Position numbers and translations under genes: made by a program. Shown in pieces: positions 9,124-19,239 of a stretch of DNA of 64,000 nt (position 1 is its first letter; every line of letters starts with the position of its first letter). The notes under the pieces were generated by a model that searched no databases, was not told the DNA's origin, and was given only the letters and a program-made list of their open reading frames with translations. Source of the DNA: Cyclobacteriaceae bacterium. Its GTDB lineage: Bacteria > Bacteroidota > Bacteroidia > Cytophagales > Cyclobacteriaceae. The stretch covers positions 62,001-126,000 of the forward strand of contig JANQKF010000013.1 in assembly GCA_028281285.1 (NCBI GenBank). Direction: 5' to 3'.

Positions 9124-9226
9124 ATGAAGTAAGATAAAGTGAATAATATTTGATTTTTCATCTGGTTGTTTATTAAATTAGTGCAAGAATTCATCAAGAA
9201 TTCCAATATACCTAAACACTTGAGTA

Positions 9227-9868
9227 ATGAGCAGAACCACAGTTTTCAGTTGGTTTCGATTCCCTGTCTTCTCTGAGAAAGTCCACAGTTATGGGCAGAC
9301 AAAACGAGATTTTTACGAGTCGAGGATCTATCTGCGAAACGTGAACAAACTCGCCAGTACTTTTAACCTCAATCAATTAGATGGTCTAGCTACCGAAAAA
9401 ACTGTCTCCTTTTATGGGATTCGGTTCGGCTATTCTTTAAAGGACACCATCCTCAAACTTGGCAAACCTAATTACAGGACAAGCGAGAGTAAGCTCTTTA
9501 AGGATCACAAAATAATTTTTTACAGGCTGAAGATTTCTACGGTCAATTGCATTCTTCAATTGCACTTCAAAGATGGATTATTCTTTCTTGGAATCATTGA
9601 AATGCGTACCGGGGATAAACACCTTAAAGAAAGATTGTTTGATCTAATCCATCAAAAGTATGGAATCAAAGAAAAGCAAATTTCAAAGCCAATTCGGGAT
9701 ATACATGGTAACCAGATTATTATCAAGGAAGATGTAGTGCCTTATGTAGTATATACTACCGGTAATCGACAAATGAGAGAAGGTATTTTGAGTACTATCA
9801 GTAAAATAAAAGAACACCCAGAGAAGATAAGGTCTGGAAATCAGTCCATACTTCTTGATATGATATAG
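9227..9868 (+). CDS. Hypothetical protein, family not recognised
   Basis: This 213-residue protein is rich in basic and aromatic residues. There is no clear signal peptide or membrane helix. The middle part (about residues 60-130) alternates short hydrophobic strands, for example CILQLHFKDGLFFLGIIEM, and the C-terminus is Lys/Ile-rich. I do not recognise the family. The start is the only in-frame ATG before residue about 125. It is AT-rich, stands alone with about 200 bp upstream and ends before a strong terminator at 9911-9938, which argues for a real separately transcribed gene. Confidence 0.6.
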   Translation: MSRTTVFSWFRFPVFSEKVHSYGQTKRDFYESRIYLRNVNKLASTFNLNQLDGLATEKTVSFYGIRFGYSLKDTILKLGKPNYRTSESKLFKDHKIIFYRLKISTVNCILQLHFKDGLFFLGIIEMRTGDKHLKERLFDLIHQKYGIKEKQISKPIRDIHGNQIIIKEDVVPYVVYTTGNRQMREGILSTISKIKEHPEKIRSGNQSILLDMI

Positions 9869-9910
9869 CATTAATACTCCCTTTCACCTAAATACCCTGG
9901 CATGGGTTAC

Positions 9911-9938
9911 AAAAAACCGACATAAAGTCGGTTTTTTT
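9911..9938 (+). terminator. Strong Rho-independent terminator
   Basis: An 11-bp stem (AAAAAACCGAC / GTCGGTTTTTT) with a 5-nt loop is followed by more T residues. It ends the orphan gene at 9227-9868. The downstream promoter for the DUF3667 gene starts immediately after it. Confidence 0.85.
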
Positions 9939-9942
9939 GTTT

Positions 9943-9973
9943 TTGGGTGAAATAAACCTATAACTTATCTTAG
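9943..9973 (+). promoter_or_regulatory. Bacteroidota-type promoter for the DUF3667 gene
   Basis: TTG at 9943-9945, a 20-nt spacer, and TATCTTAG at 9966-9973 (one mismatch from TAnnTTTG). The box ends about 20 nt before the ATG at 9994. It sits just after the terminator, as expected for an independent transcription unit. Confidence 0.5.
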
Positions 9974-9993
9974 CCCCGAATTCTGATTAATTC

Positions 9994-11169
9994 ATGAAGC
10001 CCAAGAAGAGGAAAAGTGACATATGTCACAACTGTGATACCCCATTATCAGAAGATTTCAACTTTTGTCCGAATTGCGGTCAGTCCAATTCCGATAACAA
10101 TGTGACTTTTTGGGTCCTGATAAAGGAATTTTTGGATAACTACCTGGGTATTGATTCAAAGATGGCACATAGTTTTTTGCCATTCCTTTTGAGGCCTGGA
10201 AAACTAACTAACCGATTCCAGGCAGGTCAAATCAAACATTTCATACATCCGATTCGCTTGTACTTCGTGCTCAGCCTCTTCTACTTTTTTATTATTTCTT
10301 ACTTACTGAGCGGAATCAACTTTCAATCATTGGATGAAGAAAATCAAGGAAGGTTTGGAGGAACCGCAAGATTGGAAAGCTTATTGGATAATGACAGACT
10401 AAGATTACTGAGTGATTCCTTAAGAATAGCCTTAGTCCCTGACTCCCTTAAAGAAGAATTTGGTTCTGTGTCAAGCTTCAGGGAGCTCTACGATTCACTT
10501 CAATCCAAATTTGATGATGACTTTGTTGAAGACTTCAGGGTGCCAATTAACAACATTGTTGTACCTCCTCGTGAAGGTGAAACTTTCTTGCAAAAAGCAC
10601 ATCGCCTGGCCAGAGATATAAGGATTTCAGATGAAGCCTTCATGGACTCCATTGCCAGTAATATAAGCGGAGACAATTTCGGGTTTGTAAATAACAGCAA
10701 CCGAGAACATTTCAATGCACAAACGCGGAAAGTATTTGAGAATGATGAAGGCTTTAAGAGCTTTATGCTAGGCAATCTACCGCTCATGATGTTTATCCTG
10801 ATTCCCTTATTCGCTGGTGTGTTGAAGTTGATTTATGTGAGAAGAAAGCACCTTTATATCAAGCATATCGTTCATGCGTTGCATGTTCATGCTTTTGCCT
10901 ACTTCATTTATGGGATTGCCCTTCTCATTATGTTCAAGCTATTGACTCCAGAGGTCTTCCCAAATATGAATCATGAGATGTGGAGAGGAATTCTGGCTGG
11001 AGTGTTTTTTGTCGGAGTGAGTACCTACGTGTACGTCTCGTTCCTTAAAGTCTATCAGCAGCATTGGTTCAAAACGCTAATTAAATTCAACATAGTGGGA
11101 ATCATCTATGGATTCTTCCTCAATATGTTCTTCTTCATAGAAGTGTGGATTAGCTTCTGGTATTATTAA
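9994..11169 (+). CDS. DUF3667 zinc-ribbon membrane protein
   Basis: This 391-residue protein has an N-terminal zinc ribbon with Cys11, Cys14, Cys25 and Cys28 (CHNC, CPNC). The DUF3667 core follows ([16 protein letters not shown]), then a first membrane helix near residues 90-108. A soluble insert of about 150 residues separates it from a cluster of three to four further helices (about 255-390). The function of DUF3667 is unknown; it is typical of Bacteroidota inner membranes. The stop codon overlaps the hemL stop on the opposite strand, so there is no room for a terminator between the two genes. Confidence 0.85.
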   Translation: MKPKKRKSDICHNCDTPLSEDFNFCPNCGQSNSDNNVTFWVLIKEFLDNYLGIDSKMAHSFLPFLLRPGKLTNRFQAGQIKHFIHPIRLYFVLSLFYFFIISYLLSGINFQSLDEENQGRFGGTARLESLLDNDRLRLLSDSLRIALVPDSLKEEFGSVSSFRELYDSLQSKFDDDFVEDFRVPINNIVVPPREGETFLQKAHRLARDIRISDEAFMDSIASNISGDNFGFVNNSNREHFNAQTRKVFENDEGFKSFMLGNLPLMMFILIPLFAGVLKLIYVRRKHLYIKHIVHALHVHAFAYFIYGIALLIMFKLLTPEVFPNMNHEMWRGILAGVFFVGVSTYVYVSFLKVYQQHWFKTLIKFNIVGIIYGFFLNMFFFIEVWISFWYY

Positions 11170-12464
11170 TGGATTGCCTTTAGCGAATCCAGGTTCGCTT
11201 CAACAATCCGATCCGCCAACTCCCTTGTGATGGCTGTTGAAACAAATAGTGACTCGAACTGGGAAGGTGCGAGATAGACCCCTCGGTTTAACATTTCTCT
11301 GAAGTACTTTCCAAACATTTGTGTGTTGCTATTCTTGGCAGACTCAAAATCAATCACCTTTTCACTAGTGAAAAACAAGCTTATCATCGAACCAATATGG
11401 TTCATTGAATAATCAAGCCCCAACTGGTCCAGATTGTTCTGAATACCATTTCGTAAGTATTCAGTGGTATTTCTTAAGTCTCCGTAGATATTTGAATTGT
11501 CTTTTAGTTGTTGAAGCATGGCCATTCCCGCAGACATAGCTATGGGGTTACCGGACAAAGTTCCGGCCTGATAAACCGGCCCTTGAGGAGAAACATAATC
11601 CATGATTTCCTTTTTACCCCCATAGGCCCCTACCGGCATTCCACCACCAATTATTTTTCCCATGGTTGTAATATCCGCCTTAACATCAAATACTTCTTGA
11701 GCTCCTCCCGCAGCAAGTCTGAACCCAGTCATCACTTCATCGAAGATCAGTACCACACCAAATTTGTCGCAGAGTGACCGAAGTCCTTGCAAATAACCTT
11801 CCTCGGGAAGAACACACCCCATATTTCCAGCAACCGGCTCAATAATTATAGCGGCTATTTCATTGGAATTATTTTCAAAAAGCTCGGTCACCGCATCAAG
11901 GTTATTGTATGGAAGAGTAATGGTATCTCTGGCAACTCCTTCTGTAACGCCCGGAGAATCCGGGGTGCCCAAAGTGATTGCCCCGCTCCCGGCAGCAATC
12001 AAAAAAGAGTCACCATGGCCATGATAGCATCCTTCAAATTTGATAATCTTGTCTTTCCCTGTATAACCTCGCGCGAGCCGAATAGCAGACATCGTGGCTT
12101 CAGTACCCGAGTTCACCATTCTTACTTTTTCAACTGAGGGTACCATCGAGCAGATCAACTCGGCCATCTTCACTTCCATCGCTGTCGGTGCTCCGAAAGA
12201 AAGTGAACTACCAGTTGCCTCTACAACGGCACGTTGAATGGCTTCATTGGCATGTCCCAGAATCATTGGTCCCCAGGAGTTAATGAGCTCTATATATTCA
12301 TTACCGTCCTCATCGTATAGATAAGCACCCTTCGCTTCTTTTATAAACAGAGGGTCTCCACCTACTGCCTTAAATGCTCTGACTGGTGAATTTACTCCAC
12401 CAGGTATATAATTTTGGGCCTCAAAAAAAAGACGTTGGCTCTTAGTTGTATTCATAGAAGTCAA
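11166..12464 (-). CDS. hemL: Glutamate-1-semialdehyde 2,1-aminomutase
   Basis: This 432-residue class III PLP aminotransferase matches HemL at full length. Hallmarks are the N-terminal [11 protein letters not shown], the cofactor region [14 protein letters not shown], the Asp motif [11 protein letters not shown], and the PLP lysine Lys270 in [14 protein letters not shown]. It converts glutamate-1-semialdehyde to 5-aminolevulinate, the first committed C5-pathway step of haem synthesis. The start overlaps the upstream gene's stop by 4 bp. This haem gene complements hemN and the cbb3 oxidase genes elsewhere in the window. Confidence 0.95.
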   Translation of the reverse strand: MTSMNTTKSQRLFFEAQNYIPGGVNSPVRAFKAVGGDPLFIKEAKGAYLYDEDGNEYIELINSWGPMILGHANEAIQRAVVEATGSSLSFGAPTAMEVKMAELICSMVPSVEKVRMVNSGTEATMSAIRLARGYTGKDKIIKFEGCYHGHGDSFLIAAGSGAITLGTPDSPGVTEGVARDTITLPYNNLDAVTELFENNSNEIAAIIIEPVAGNMGCVLPEEGYLQGLRSLCDKFGVVLIFDEVMTGFRLAAGGAQEVFDVKADITTMGKIIGGGMPVGAYGGKKEIMDYVSPQGPVYQAGTLSGNPIAMSAGMAMLQQLKDNSNIYGDLRNTTEYLRNGIQNNLDQLGLDYSMNHIGSMISLFFTSEKVIDFESAKNSNTQMFGKYFREMLNRGVYLAPSQFESLFVSTAITRELADRIVEANLDSLKAIH

Positions 12465-14287
12465 TCTTTGAGTTTCTCAATTTGAGAATTCCGAATCTTG
12501 AGAATAGGAATGTACTGATTATCGTTCGTAAGCCGGTAGTTAAAGGCTTCGGTCAATACTCCGTTTATAAATGGTTTTCGTTTGAGCCCAATTTGAAAGT
12601 ATTTACCATATTGGCTCAATTGTCTACCGAACGTGACCATGATATCATAACCAATATAGGGATCACCTAATCGCACTTCCTTCTTCGGGTAGGCATTATA
12701 TTTCTCTAAAAATCGTTGTCGGAATTCTGCTACCTCCGGTGACAAATAATCAATTTGATTAGCACCCGTAAAGGTGGCATCAATATTTTCCATCAAGGCA
12801 AATGAAACCGATTGTTCAGAAGCCAACCACCTTGAAGAACCAATAAACTGAATAGAATCGGGTCGGGAGGCAATACCACTAATTGCACTCGCAGAAAGGG
12901 CTGGGTCATCGGAAGCAATAAAGATATGCCCAATACTATCAGGCAGAATCTTTAAAGTATCGTACACAAAGTCCCGTTCATTATAAATCTCCCAATCCTC
13001 TTCACCAGCTTCCCGCAATGAATCCATTTCCGCTATCATCTCTTCAACAACCAGTGAGTCTTTATCTACTTCCTCTTCGTCAGTCAGATACAATTGAATT
13101 TTCACGGATTCAGCCGGTCTGACTCCCTCATACAAAACCACCTGAAAAGAGTCTTCCTCGATCAAACTCTTGTAGAGATCAGCCCTTGGTTTGTCGGCAA
13201 TCCCACTATAGAAAATAGCCGTATTCTTATTCTCAGTAAAGTGTTCCTTAGCATAATCGGCAGCAACCCTGGCAAGTGATTCATTAGATGGATAGTACAA
13301 AAATGCATATCCGTTATCGTCCATAACTCCACTGGTGGAACTCAAGGGGTTGATCATATTAATCTTGTGTTCCTTTACGAATTTTGATACTTCCTGTACC
13401 GGGCCACGGGTAACGGGACCTATGATCAAATCAAGTTCTTTAGTTTCCGGTTGGTCCAAAAATTCTTTGGTTGTTATCGCATTGCTCCTCGTATCATAAG
13501 TGATCATATTGATATTGATCCCTTCACTTTGCAATTTCTCAACACCCAGCTTCAACCCCTGGTAAAATTTCGTTGGCCAAATCCTTTGGATATTCTCAAA
13601 TCCTATAGAATCCTCTTGGTATCTAAAAGGAAGAAATACGCCTATGTTATAGATAGATTTTTTAGGAGAGCTCTTGATTTCTTCAAAACCAACATTCACA
13701 GCGATTTCATACTTTGAAGAAAGTTCATTGATCAAATCTATATCCTGATCCTCCACGTTCAGTCGTAGAATTTCATTAACCAGATTATTGGCTAAAACGG
13801 CTTCTTCAGGATAGGACTGCAGAAGCTCTTTTAATCGATCAATTCCGGAAACTCTGGATAAGTGATGGTACTTCAGGTTTTCGATATCCTCTTGAAATTT
13901 CTGGTCTTTTATTCCAGTCGCATACCTCATCGCCATCGAAAAATCATCCGATTCAAAATACAACTGACTCAACCAATAATTCACTTCATTTGACTCTTCC
14001 CAATTGGGATATCGCTGGTTGATTTGAAGGAACATGTTTCTGGCCGTTGTTGCATCCCCAGCATTATAGGCGGAAACGGCATAGTAGTACGAGGCAAACG
14101 GAATGAGCTTATTGTCGCCCTCCATGGAGGTCAGTGGTTCAAATTTTACCAGAGCCAATGCGTATTCCCTTTGATCAAACAAAGCCTTTGCGTCTTGAAA
14201 GACCTTATTAATATTCTGCGCTTGAACTATGGTAAAGCTCATGCCAGAAAGCAGAAACACAACAAAAAGGCGTTTTGCCAAAATCAT
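12461..14287 (-). CDS. TPR and periplasmic-binding-fold (type I) protein
   Basis: The first part (about residues 25-200) is made of TPR-like helices. The rest (about 215-605) is a type I periplasmic binding fold of the ABC amino-acid-binding/LpoA type, with [12 protein letters not shown] at its start and [12 protein letters not shown] in the first lobe. I chose ATG 14287 because it gives a clean signal peptide ([15 protein letters not shown], ending VQAQ) just after the guaA stop; an in-frame ATG at 14302 is the alternative. The family includes branched-chain amino-acid binding proteins and LpoA-type activators of penicillin-binding proteins; no permease is nearby, so a scaffold or activator role is as likely as transport. 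It overlaps hemL by 4 bp and follows guaA directly. Confidence 0.8.
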   Translation of the reverse strand: MILAKRLFVVFLLSGMSFTIVQAQNINKVFQDAKALFDQREYALALVKFEPLTSMEGDNKLIPFASYYYAVSAYNAGDATTARNMFLQINQRYPNWEESNEVNYWLSQLYFESDDFSMAMRYATGIKDQKFQEDIENLKYHHLSRVSGIDRLKELLQSYPEEAVLANNLVNEILRLNVEDQDIDLINELSSKYEIAVNVGFEEIKSSPKKSIYNIGVFLPFRYQEDSIGFENIQRIWPTKFYQGLKLGVEKLQSEGININMITYDTRSNAITTKEFLDQPETKELDLIIGPVTRGPVQEVSKFVKEHKINMINPLSSTSGVMDDNGYAFLYYPSNESLARVAADYAKEHFTENKNTAIFYSGIADKPRADLYKSLIEEDSFQVVLYEGVRPAESVKIQLYLTDEEEVDKDSLVVEEMIAEMDSLREAGEEDWEIYNERDFVYDTLKILPDSIGHIFIASDDPALSASAISGIASRPDSIQFIGSSRWLASEQSVSFALMENIDATFTGANQIDYLSPEVAEFRQRFLEKYNAYPKKEVRLGDPYIGYDIMVTFGRQLSQYGKYFQIGLKRKPFINGVLTEAFNYRLTNDNQYIPILKIRNSQIEKLKD

Positions 14288-14288
14288 A

Positions 14289-15818
14289 TCATTCCCATTC
14301 AATGGTTGCAGGAGGTTTTGAGCTGATGTCGTACACCACTCTATTCACTCCTTTTACTCTATTAATGATTTCGTTCGATACGTCCTGTAAAAAATCGTAC
14401 GGAAGGTGACTCCAATCTGCGGTCATTCCATCAACACTGGTCACTGCCCTTAGTGCCACAACCCGTTCATAAGTCCTCTCATCACCCATTACTCCTACTG
14501 ACTGAATAGGTAGAAGCATTGCCCCTGCTTGCCAAACATCATCATATAGTCCTTTTTCTTTAAGGCCGTTGATGAATATATAATCCACCTCCTGAAGGAT
14601 AGCCACCTTATCAGGAGTAATGTCTCCAAGAATTCTAATTCCCAAGCCAGGCCCTGGGAAAGGATGTCTTCCAAGAATATTCTGGTCGATCCCCAAACTC
14701 CTTCCGACTCTCCTCACCTCATCCTTGAAAAGGGTATTCAAAGGTTCCACAACCTTCAGGTTCATCTTCTCTGGTAATCCTCCAACGTTATGGTGAGATT
14801 TTATTGTGGCTGATGGTCCCTTTACAGAAACTGACTCGATCACATCTGGATAAATAGTTCCTTGACCAAGCCATTTGACATCTTCAATCTTATGAGCTTC
14901 CTGGTCGAAGACTTCGATAAAAACACGACCTATCGCCTTCCTTTTGGCTTCAGGCTCCGTTACTCCCTTGAGTGCTGCATAAAACTGATCTTTGGCGTCA
15001 ACGCCTTTGACATTGAGCCCCATTCCTTGATAGGAAGCCAGAACACCCTCGAATTCATTCTTTCGAAGTAGGCCATTGTCTACAAAAATGCAATGGAGAT
15101 TATCTCCTATCGCTTTATTAATCAGAACAGCGGCAACCGAAGAATCAACTCCTCCTGAAAGACCCAGTACTACTTTGTCATTTCCTAGCTTTGTCTTTAA
15201 GTCCGCAACCGTGGTTTCAACGAACAGATCTGGTGTCCAATCTTGATCACAACCGCAAATATCAACGACAAAATTCTTAAGTAAGGTCTTTCCTTCTTCG
15301 GTATGTGTTACCTCTGGATGAAACTGGATACCATAAGTCAATTCATCCTGTACCTTGAAAGCGGCAACCTCAACGCTCGAGGTGCTCGCAATAATGTCAA
15401 AATTTTCAGGAAGCGTGGAGATGGTGTCGGCATGAGACATCCAAACCTGAGAATCCAAGCTAATGTTGTTAAGTAACGGATAGCTCGAATCCACATGGTT
15501 AAGCCTCGCTCTTCCATATTCTCTTATCTCTGATGGAAGCACATTACCGCCATACTTCTGAGCCATCAATTGAGCCCCATAACAAACCCCAAGAACCGGA
15601 ACCCTTTTACGAAACTGATCGAGATCTAAGTCAGGCGCATCATCTTCTCTTACCGAACAGGGACTTCCCGAAAGAATGAGTCCTCTAATGTCGCTGGTGT
15701 CTTCAGGAATGTGATTGAAAGGGTGTATTTCGCAGTAGACATTTAACTCTCTTACTCGTCTGGCTATGAGCTGTGTATATTGAGAACCAAAGTCAAGAAT
15801 CAGGATCTTTTGGGCCAT
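14289..15818 (-). CDS. guaA: GMP synthase (glutamine-hydrolysing)
   Basis: This 509-residue enzyme is full length. The class I glutamine amidotransferase domain carries Cys79 (GVCYGAQ), His167 and Glu169 (FHPEV). The ATP-pyrophosphatase domain has the P-loop SGGVDS at 221-226, and the C-terminal dimerisation domain ends KPPATIEWE as in canonical GuaA. It converts XMP, glutamine and ATP to GMP. It is the first gene of the unit guaA, TPR/binding protein, hemL. A perfect TAnnTTTG box lies only 4 nt before its ATG, predicting a nearly leaderless transcript. Confidence 0.97.
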   Translation of the reverse strand: MAQKILILDFGSQYTQLIARRVRELNVYCEIHPFNHIPEDTSDIRGLILSGSPCSVREDDAPDLDLDQFRKRVPVLGVCYGAQLMAQKYGGNVLPSEIREYGRARLNHVDSSYPLLNNISLDSQVWMSHADTISTLPENFDIIASTSSVEVAAFKVQDELTYGIQFHPEVTHTEEGKTLLKNFVVDICGCDQDWTPDLFVETTVADLKTKLGNDKVVLGLSGGVDSSVAAVLINKAIGDNLHCIFVDNGLLRKNEFEGVLASYQGMGLNVKGVDAKDQFYAALKGVTEPEAKRKAIGRVFIEVFDQEAHKIEDVKWLGQGTIYPDVIESVSVKGPSATIKSHHNVGGLPEKMNLKVVEPLNTLFKDEVRRVGRSLGIDQNILGRHPFPGPGLGIRILGDITPDKVAILQEVDYIFINGLKEKGLYDDVWQAGAMLLPIQSVGVMGDERTYERVVALRAVTSVDGMTADWSHLPYDFLQDVSNEIINRVKGVNRVVYDISSKPPATIEWE

Positions 15819-15822
15819 GGCG

Positions 15823-15830
15823 CAAAATTA
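15823..15830 (-). promoter_or_regulatory. -7 promoter box for guaA
   Basis: TAATTTTG on the minus strand matches TAnnTTTG exactly and ends 4 nt before the ATG. No clear TTG is seen at the -33 position, so the call rests on the -7 box alone. Confidence 0.45.
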
Positions 15831-15954
15831 ACATTATGGACGACTATTCACTATTGTTAGGAATGAATTCTTTACTTGCGTTGACAACAAGCTTTGCAGG
15901 TAATTTGCTGAAAATCAGTGATTCTGCAAGCAAGCTGATTTAAGATAATCATCA

Positions 15955-16024
15955 GAATAATATTCGGAATATATAATATTTTAGAATTTTATTCTGTGAA
16001 TGTAACATATTCAGAATATTATTC
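15955..16024. promoter_or_regulatory. Nested inverted repeats between guaA and the DUF3052 gene
   Basis: Two 18-nt arms at 15955-15972 and 16007-16024 are inverted copies of each other with one mismatch, built on GAATATT units. Between them lies a small hairpin AGAAT-TTT-ATTCT at 15983-15995. The block ends 28 nt before the DUF3052 start. It looks like a cluster of operator sites for a dimeric regulator, or a cruciform. Confidence 0.5.
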
Positions 16025-16052
16025 GTATTTATAATTAAGTCGATTTACAAAA

Positions 16053-16460
16053 ATGGCGGGTTATTCAAAAACACCATTAGCGAAGAAGCTCGGAATCAAA
16101 CAAGGTTTTAAAATCGTCCTTGTCAATGCACCCGAATACTATTGGAATCTCTTTGACGAACTGCCTAATGATATCGAACAATTAGACCCTGACGAACAGG
16201 TACAAGCGGACTTTATACATTTCTTCACAAAGTCTGCAGACGAACTCCGCAATACACTTCCAGGGCTAAAGAAGCTACTTGTGAAAAATGGGATGCTTTG
16301 GATTTCATGGCCAAAGAAAGCATCGAAAGTAGCTACCGATGTGAGCGACATGGTCGTTCGTAACGTTGGCCTTGATACTGGACTTGTTGATGTGAAGGTT
16401 TGTGCTGTTGATGAGATCTGGTCGGGGTTGAAATTCATGTACCGCGTAGCGGACCGATAG
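16053..16460 (+). CDS. DUF3052 family protein
   Basis: This 135-residue cytoplasmic protein matches DUF3052 over its whole length. It has the N-terminal YSKTPLAKKLGIKQG segment and the conserved GMLWISWPKKAS and VDEIWSGLKFMYR segments. The function is unknown; the fold resembles a minimal Rossmann-like domain, but no cofactor motif is evident. It is preceded by an unusual nested palindrome and probably has its own promoter. The SPFH gene begins about 100 bp downstream. Confidence 0.85.
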   Translation: MAGYSKTPLAKKLGIKQGFKIVLVNAPEYYWNLFDELPNDIEQLDPDEQVQADFIHFFTKSADELRNTLPGLKKLLVKNGMLWISWPKKASKVATDVSDMVVRNVGLDTGLVDVKVCAVDEIWSGLKFMYRVADR

Positions 16461-16563
16461 CCCCACTCTTCTTTTAGGATTCTACATCCTCATTTCCAAC
16501 AAATACGTCACAGGCATTTTGCCTGAACGGGAAATCTATGTTTCACTATTAAACCTTTTTGCT

Positions 16564-17934
16564 ATGACATTTTTAGGAATTATTTTGATCATTTTAGGTC
16601 TTATCACCCTAATACTTCGTCCACAGCTATCCGAGGAAGATCAATTTGAGGAGAACAAGGACGGAGAACTTAAAAAAGTAAAATCGAAAGCGCCACCGTG
16701 GCTATTGATGTTCACCAGGCGGATTTCATTGATGATACTACTAGCCGGAGGTCTAGTTGCGGCAACCCCGTACCTCTTTTTTTGGGCCGAACCAGGATAC
16801 CAATATTTCGTGGTCTACCCCAACGGTAAAAAAGATGCGGTCTTATCCGAAGGAATTAAATTCCGCGGATTCGCTCAAATCACACCCTGGCAGAAGTTTA
16901 TTGATGTCAAGGTCGTTGACCAAGGTGAAGACACCGATGAAATCGAAGGAGCAATGGAGCCCATCCCTATCCGATTCATCGACCAAGTCACCGCTACCAC
17001 CAAGCTTAGCACTCGGTTTCAGTTACCTGCGGATAAAGAGTCATTTATTGAGTTGGCGATTGAGTTCCGTTCTCTACAGAACCTGGTTCAAAATACCCTC
17101 ATCCCAACCGTAAGAGAGGTAGTCTCCAACACCGGTTATATGTTTGCTGCCCAGGATTATATCTCCGGTTCAGCATCTGACTTCCGGGTGGCGATTGACG
17201 AACAATTGAAGGACGGTACCTTCAGCGTGGTGAAAAACGAGTACCGCGATACGGTGGTCACTTCAATCGAACAAGACAGCCGGGAGATCTCTGAGATTCA
17301 AACTCGGTATGAGGTAAACAAACGAACTGATGCAGACGGCAAGTTCATTCGAATTCCACATGATATTAATGAGAACAACATCATTGTTGCCCAGGTAATT
17401 GTGGACGATGTTACCCTCGAGGATGTATTTAAGCAGCGTCTGGAAGCCCAACGCGATGAGTCTGCTAAGAGGCAACTCGAACAGCAGAAGATTAAAACTG
17501 CTAAGGACGCCCAGGCTCGAATTATTGCTGAAGGTGAGAGAGACAAGGCTGCCGAGCGGGTAGCCCAGGAAAAAGAGCAGGTAAAAGCGTTGATCTCTAT
17601 TGAGACCAAGCTGAAGCAAGAGGAAACCAATAAGAAATTGGCCTCAATTGCCCTGGAAACTGAAAGGCTCCGTGCACAGGCACAGAAAGTAAAAGCCGAT
17701 GCAGAGTCTTACCAAAACGCCAAACTGGTTTCGGCTGGCCTAACCCCTCAGGAAAGGGCGAAGATTGAGAAGGAAACCGCTATTGGCGTGGCCAAGGAGT
17801 TGGCTAAGATCAAGTTCCCACAGATGATGTTTATGGGAAATGATGGCAACGGAGGGGGAACTCCCCTGGAAGCCCTGATCGGAGCAGCCATGGCCAAGCA
17901 GATCAACTTTCAGACCGGTAGAGGGGGCGGATAA
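16564..17934 (+). CDS. SPFH/band 7 domain membrane protein
   Basis: From ATG 16564 the protein has 456 residues. I prefer this over an upstream TTG (16519) because it places the first hydrophobic helix at the N-terminus. There are two membrane helices (about residues 2-20 and 45-66). A prohibitin-like SPFH region follows, then a long Ala/Glu/Lys/Gln-rich coiled coil (about 285-400), and a Gly-rich tail ending GRGGG. SPFH proteins form large membrane-associated oligomers that organise membrane microdomains or control proteases. A strong terminator follows the gene, and no NfeD or protease partner is adjacent. Confidence 0.8.
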   Translation: MTFLGIILIILGLITLILRPQLSEEDQFEENKDGELKKVKSKAPPWLLMFTRRISLMILLAGGLVAATPYLFFWAEPGYQYFVVYPNGKKDAVLSEGIKFRGFAQITPWQKFIDVKVVDQGEDTDEIEGAMEPIPIRFIDQVTATTKLSTRFQLPADKESFIELAIEFRSLQNLVQNTLIPTVREVVSNTGYMFAAQDYISGSASDFRVAIDEQLKDGTFSVVKNEYRDTVVTSIEQDSREISEIQTRYEVNKRTDADGKFIRIPHDINENNIIVAQVIVDDVTLEDVFKQRLEAQRDESAKRQLEQQKIKTAKDAQARIIAEGERDKAAERVAQEKEQVKALISIETKLKQEETNKKLASIALETERLRAQAQKVKADAESYQNAKLVSAGLTPQERAKIEKETAIGVAKELAKIKFPQMMFMGNDGNGGGTPLEALIGAAMAKQINFQTGRGGG

Positions 17935-17940
17935 ACAAGG

Positions 17941-17963
17941 AAGCGAGCTGTTGCTCGCTTTTT
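17941..17963 (+). terminator. Rho-independent terminator after the SPFH gene
   Basis: An 8-bp stem AAGCGAGC / GCTCGCTT with a TGTT loop is followed by TTT, 7 nt after the SPFH stop codon. Confidence 0.8.
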
Positions 17964-17969
17964 CACTTT

Positions 17970-17995
17970 GTCATCCTGAATTTATTTCAGGATCT
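17970..17995. repeat. Dispersed intergenic palindrome, family 2, copy 1
   Basis: A 26-bp unit begins GTCATCCTGAA and ends TTTCAGGATCT; its TCCTGAA and TTCAGGA arms form a hairpin. An inverted-orientation relative of the same length (21 of 26 matching by eye) is at 58185-58210, and a longer relative lies at 51569-51609. Confidence 0.6.
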
Positions 17996-18038
17996 ATCTT
18001 TTTGCTAGCTTTATAGTAGTCCAGGTATCTCAACAATC

Positions 18039-18458
18039 ATGTCATCCAAAACCACCATTACCGTAGAAGCCACCATCCACTCCCCCATCGAAATAGTATG
18101 GAAATGCTGGACCTCCCCTGAACATATCATTCATTGGAATTTTGCCAGTGAGGACTGGAAATGCCCGACTGCAGAAAATGACCTTAAACCCGGAGGTAAA
18201 TTTTCCTGGCGAATGGAGGCGAAAGACGGCAGTATGGGATTTGATTATTCAGGAACCTATGAAGAGGTTGTCCTGAATAAGAGGATTATCAAACATCTGG
18301 ATGATGGCCGAAGGGTTGAAATTCTTTTTGGGACTTCTGAGGATGGCACTGAAGTGACGGAAACCTTTGAAGTGGAAGACATGAATTCAGTCGATTTGCA
18401 GCGTCAGGGCTGGCAAGCCATATTGAACAATTTCAAAAAGCATACGGAATCACAATGA
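18039..18458 (+). CDS. SRPBCC/AHSA1-like protein
   Basis: This 139-residue protein has the START-like helix-grip fold of the AHSA1 family. Seen are the N-terminal strand TTITVEATIHSPIEIVWKCW, the PGGKFSWRMEAKDGS turn and the C-terminal helix RQGWQAILNNFKKH. The family binds hydrophobic ligands, but specific roles are mostly unknown. It is the first gene of a tightly packed three-gene unit (4-bp overlap with the next gene). Confidence 0.85.
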   Translation: MSSKTTITVEATIHSPIEIVWKCWTSPEHIIHWNFASEDWKCPTAENDLKPGGKFSWRMEAKDGSMGFDYSGTYEEVVLNKRIIKHLDDGRRVEILFGTSEDGTEVTETFEVEDMNSVDLQRQGWQAILNNFKKHTESQ

Positions 18459-18751
18459 TCACACGAATATTTACAGCGATTGTACCTAGTTCCCTTCATG
18501 GTGAATTTGAAGAGAAATTCAAGGCCATTTCAGTGCCTTTGGTGAAAAACTATGATGGGCTTATTTCCCTTGAAATCGCCAGACCTACTCAATGGAACCC
18601 TGAGGAGTTTTTGATGATTTCAAGGTGGGAAGAGGAAAAACACCTCATTGCTTTTGCGGGTAAAGAATGGAATACAGCCCATATTCCTCAAGGAATGGAA
18701 AAGTATATTCGTGAATGCTCGGTTGCCCATTATGAAAATATCGACTTTTGA
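18455..18751 (+). CDS. Antibiotic biosynthesis monooxygenase (ABM)-like small protein
   Basis: This 98-residue protein fits the ferredoxin-like ABM fold, with an initial strand, a helix around EFEEKFKAIS, GLISLEIARPT, FLMISRWEEEKHLIAFAG and a C-terminal helix. ABM proteins oxygenate aromatic or haem-like substrates without a cofactor, though many have no known activity. It overlaps the SRPBCC stop by 4 bp (ATGA) and runs to within 5 nt of the DUF1801 ATG, so the three are co-translated. Confidence 0.65.
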   Translation: MITRIFTAIVPSSLHGEFEEKFKAISVPLVKNYDGLISLEIARPTQWNPEEFLMISRWEEEKHLIAFAGKEWNTAHIPQGMEKYIRECSVAHYENIDF

Positions 18752-18756
18752 CGCTT

Positions 18757-19149
18757 ATGGATCCCGAAATAAAAGCCTTTCATGAATCTCAAGCCTCGGA
18801 AGACAAAGCAATTTGTGATTTGCTCTATCAAGAAATTAGCAAAGGACTTGCGGAGGCTGAAAACAAGATCTGGCATCGGCATCCGGTATGGTTTCTAAAT
18901 GACAATCCCATCGTTGGGTATAGCAAACTCAAGGATTGCATACGGCTCATGTTCTGGAGTGGAGCTGATTTTAATGAGTCTAATCTAAAACCGGGAACAG
19001 GAAAGTTCAAAGACGCTTCCGCTCGATTTACTTCAGTGGATCAAATCAACAAAGAGGACCTGAGTCGGTGGCTTTCGAAAGCGAGAAATATTCAATGGGA
19101 TTATAAGAATATCTACAAACGGAAGGGGAAACTCGTCCGCCTAAAATAA
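18757..19149 (+). CDS. DUF1801 domain protein
   Basis: From ATG 18757 the protein has 130 residues; a TTG at 18748 overlapping the previous stop is possible but less likely. The DUF1801 features are the AENKIWHRHPVWFLNDNPIVGY segment, a LMFWSGADF strand and the C-terminal helix. The fold is that of the YdhG-like family, whose function is undefined. It is the last gene of the SRPBCC-ABM-DUF1801 unit. Confidence 0.75.
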   Translation: MDPEIKAFHESQASEDKAICDLLYQEISKGLAEAENKIWHRHPVWFLNDNPIVGYSKLKDCIRLMFWSGADFNESNLKPGTGKFKDASARFTSVDQINKEDLSRWLSKARNIQWDYKNIYKRKGKLVRLK

Positions 19150-19239
19150 TTGAAGACTCTTCGCCTTACTGAGTGTGACGTATAACTCGATTTTGGAATT
19201 GTTTTCAGAACTTAGAGCGAAATCCAAAACCAAGTAAGT

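Noticed and set aside
8867-9127. 86-codon ORF overlapping the end of the LanC-like gene
   Set aside because: Most of it overlaps a conserved coding region in another frame, and the short tail beyond is AT-rich non-coding DNA.
7701-9226. A lanthipeptide biosynthetic cluster around the LanC-like gene
   Set aside because: No dehydratase, protease-exporter or Cys/Ser/Thr-rich precursor ORF was seen on either strand nearby.
16511-16525. CAGGC-ATTTT-GCCTG hairpin before the SPFH gene as a terminator
   Set aside because: Five base pairs only and no T run follows; too weak to call.
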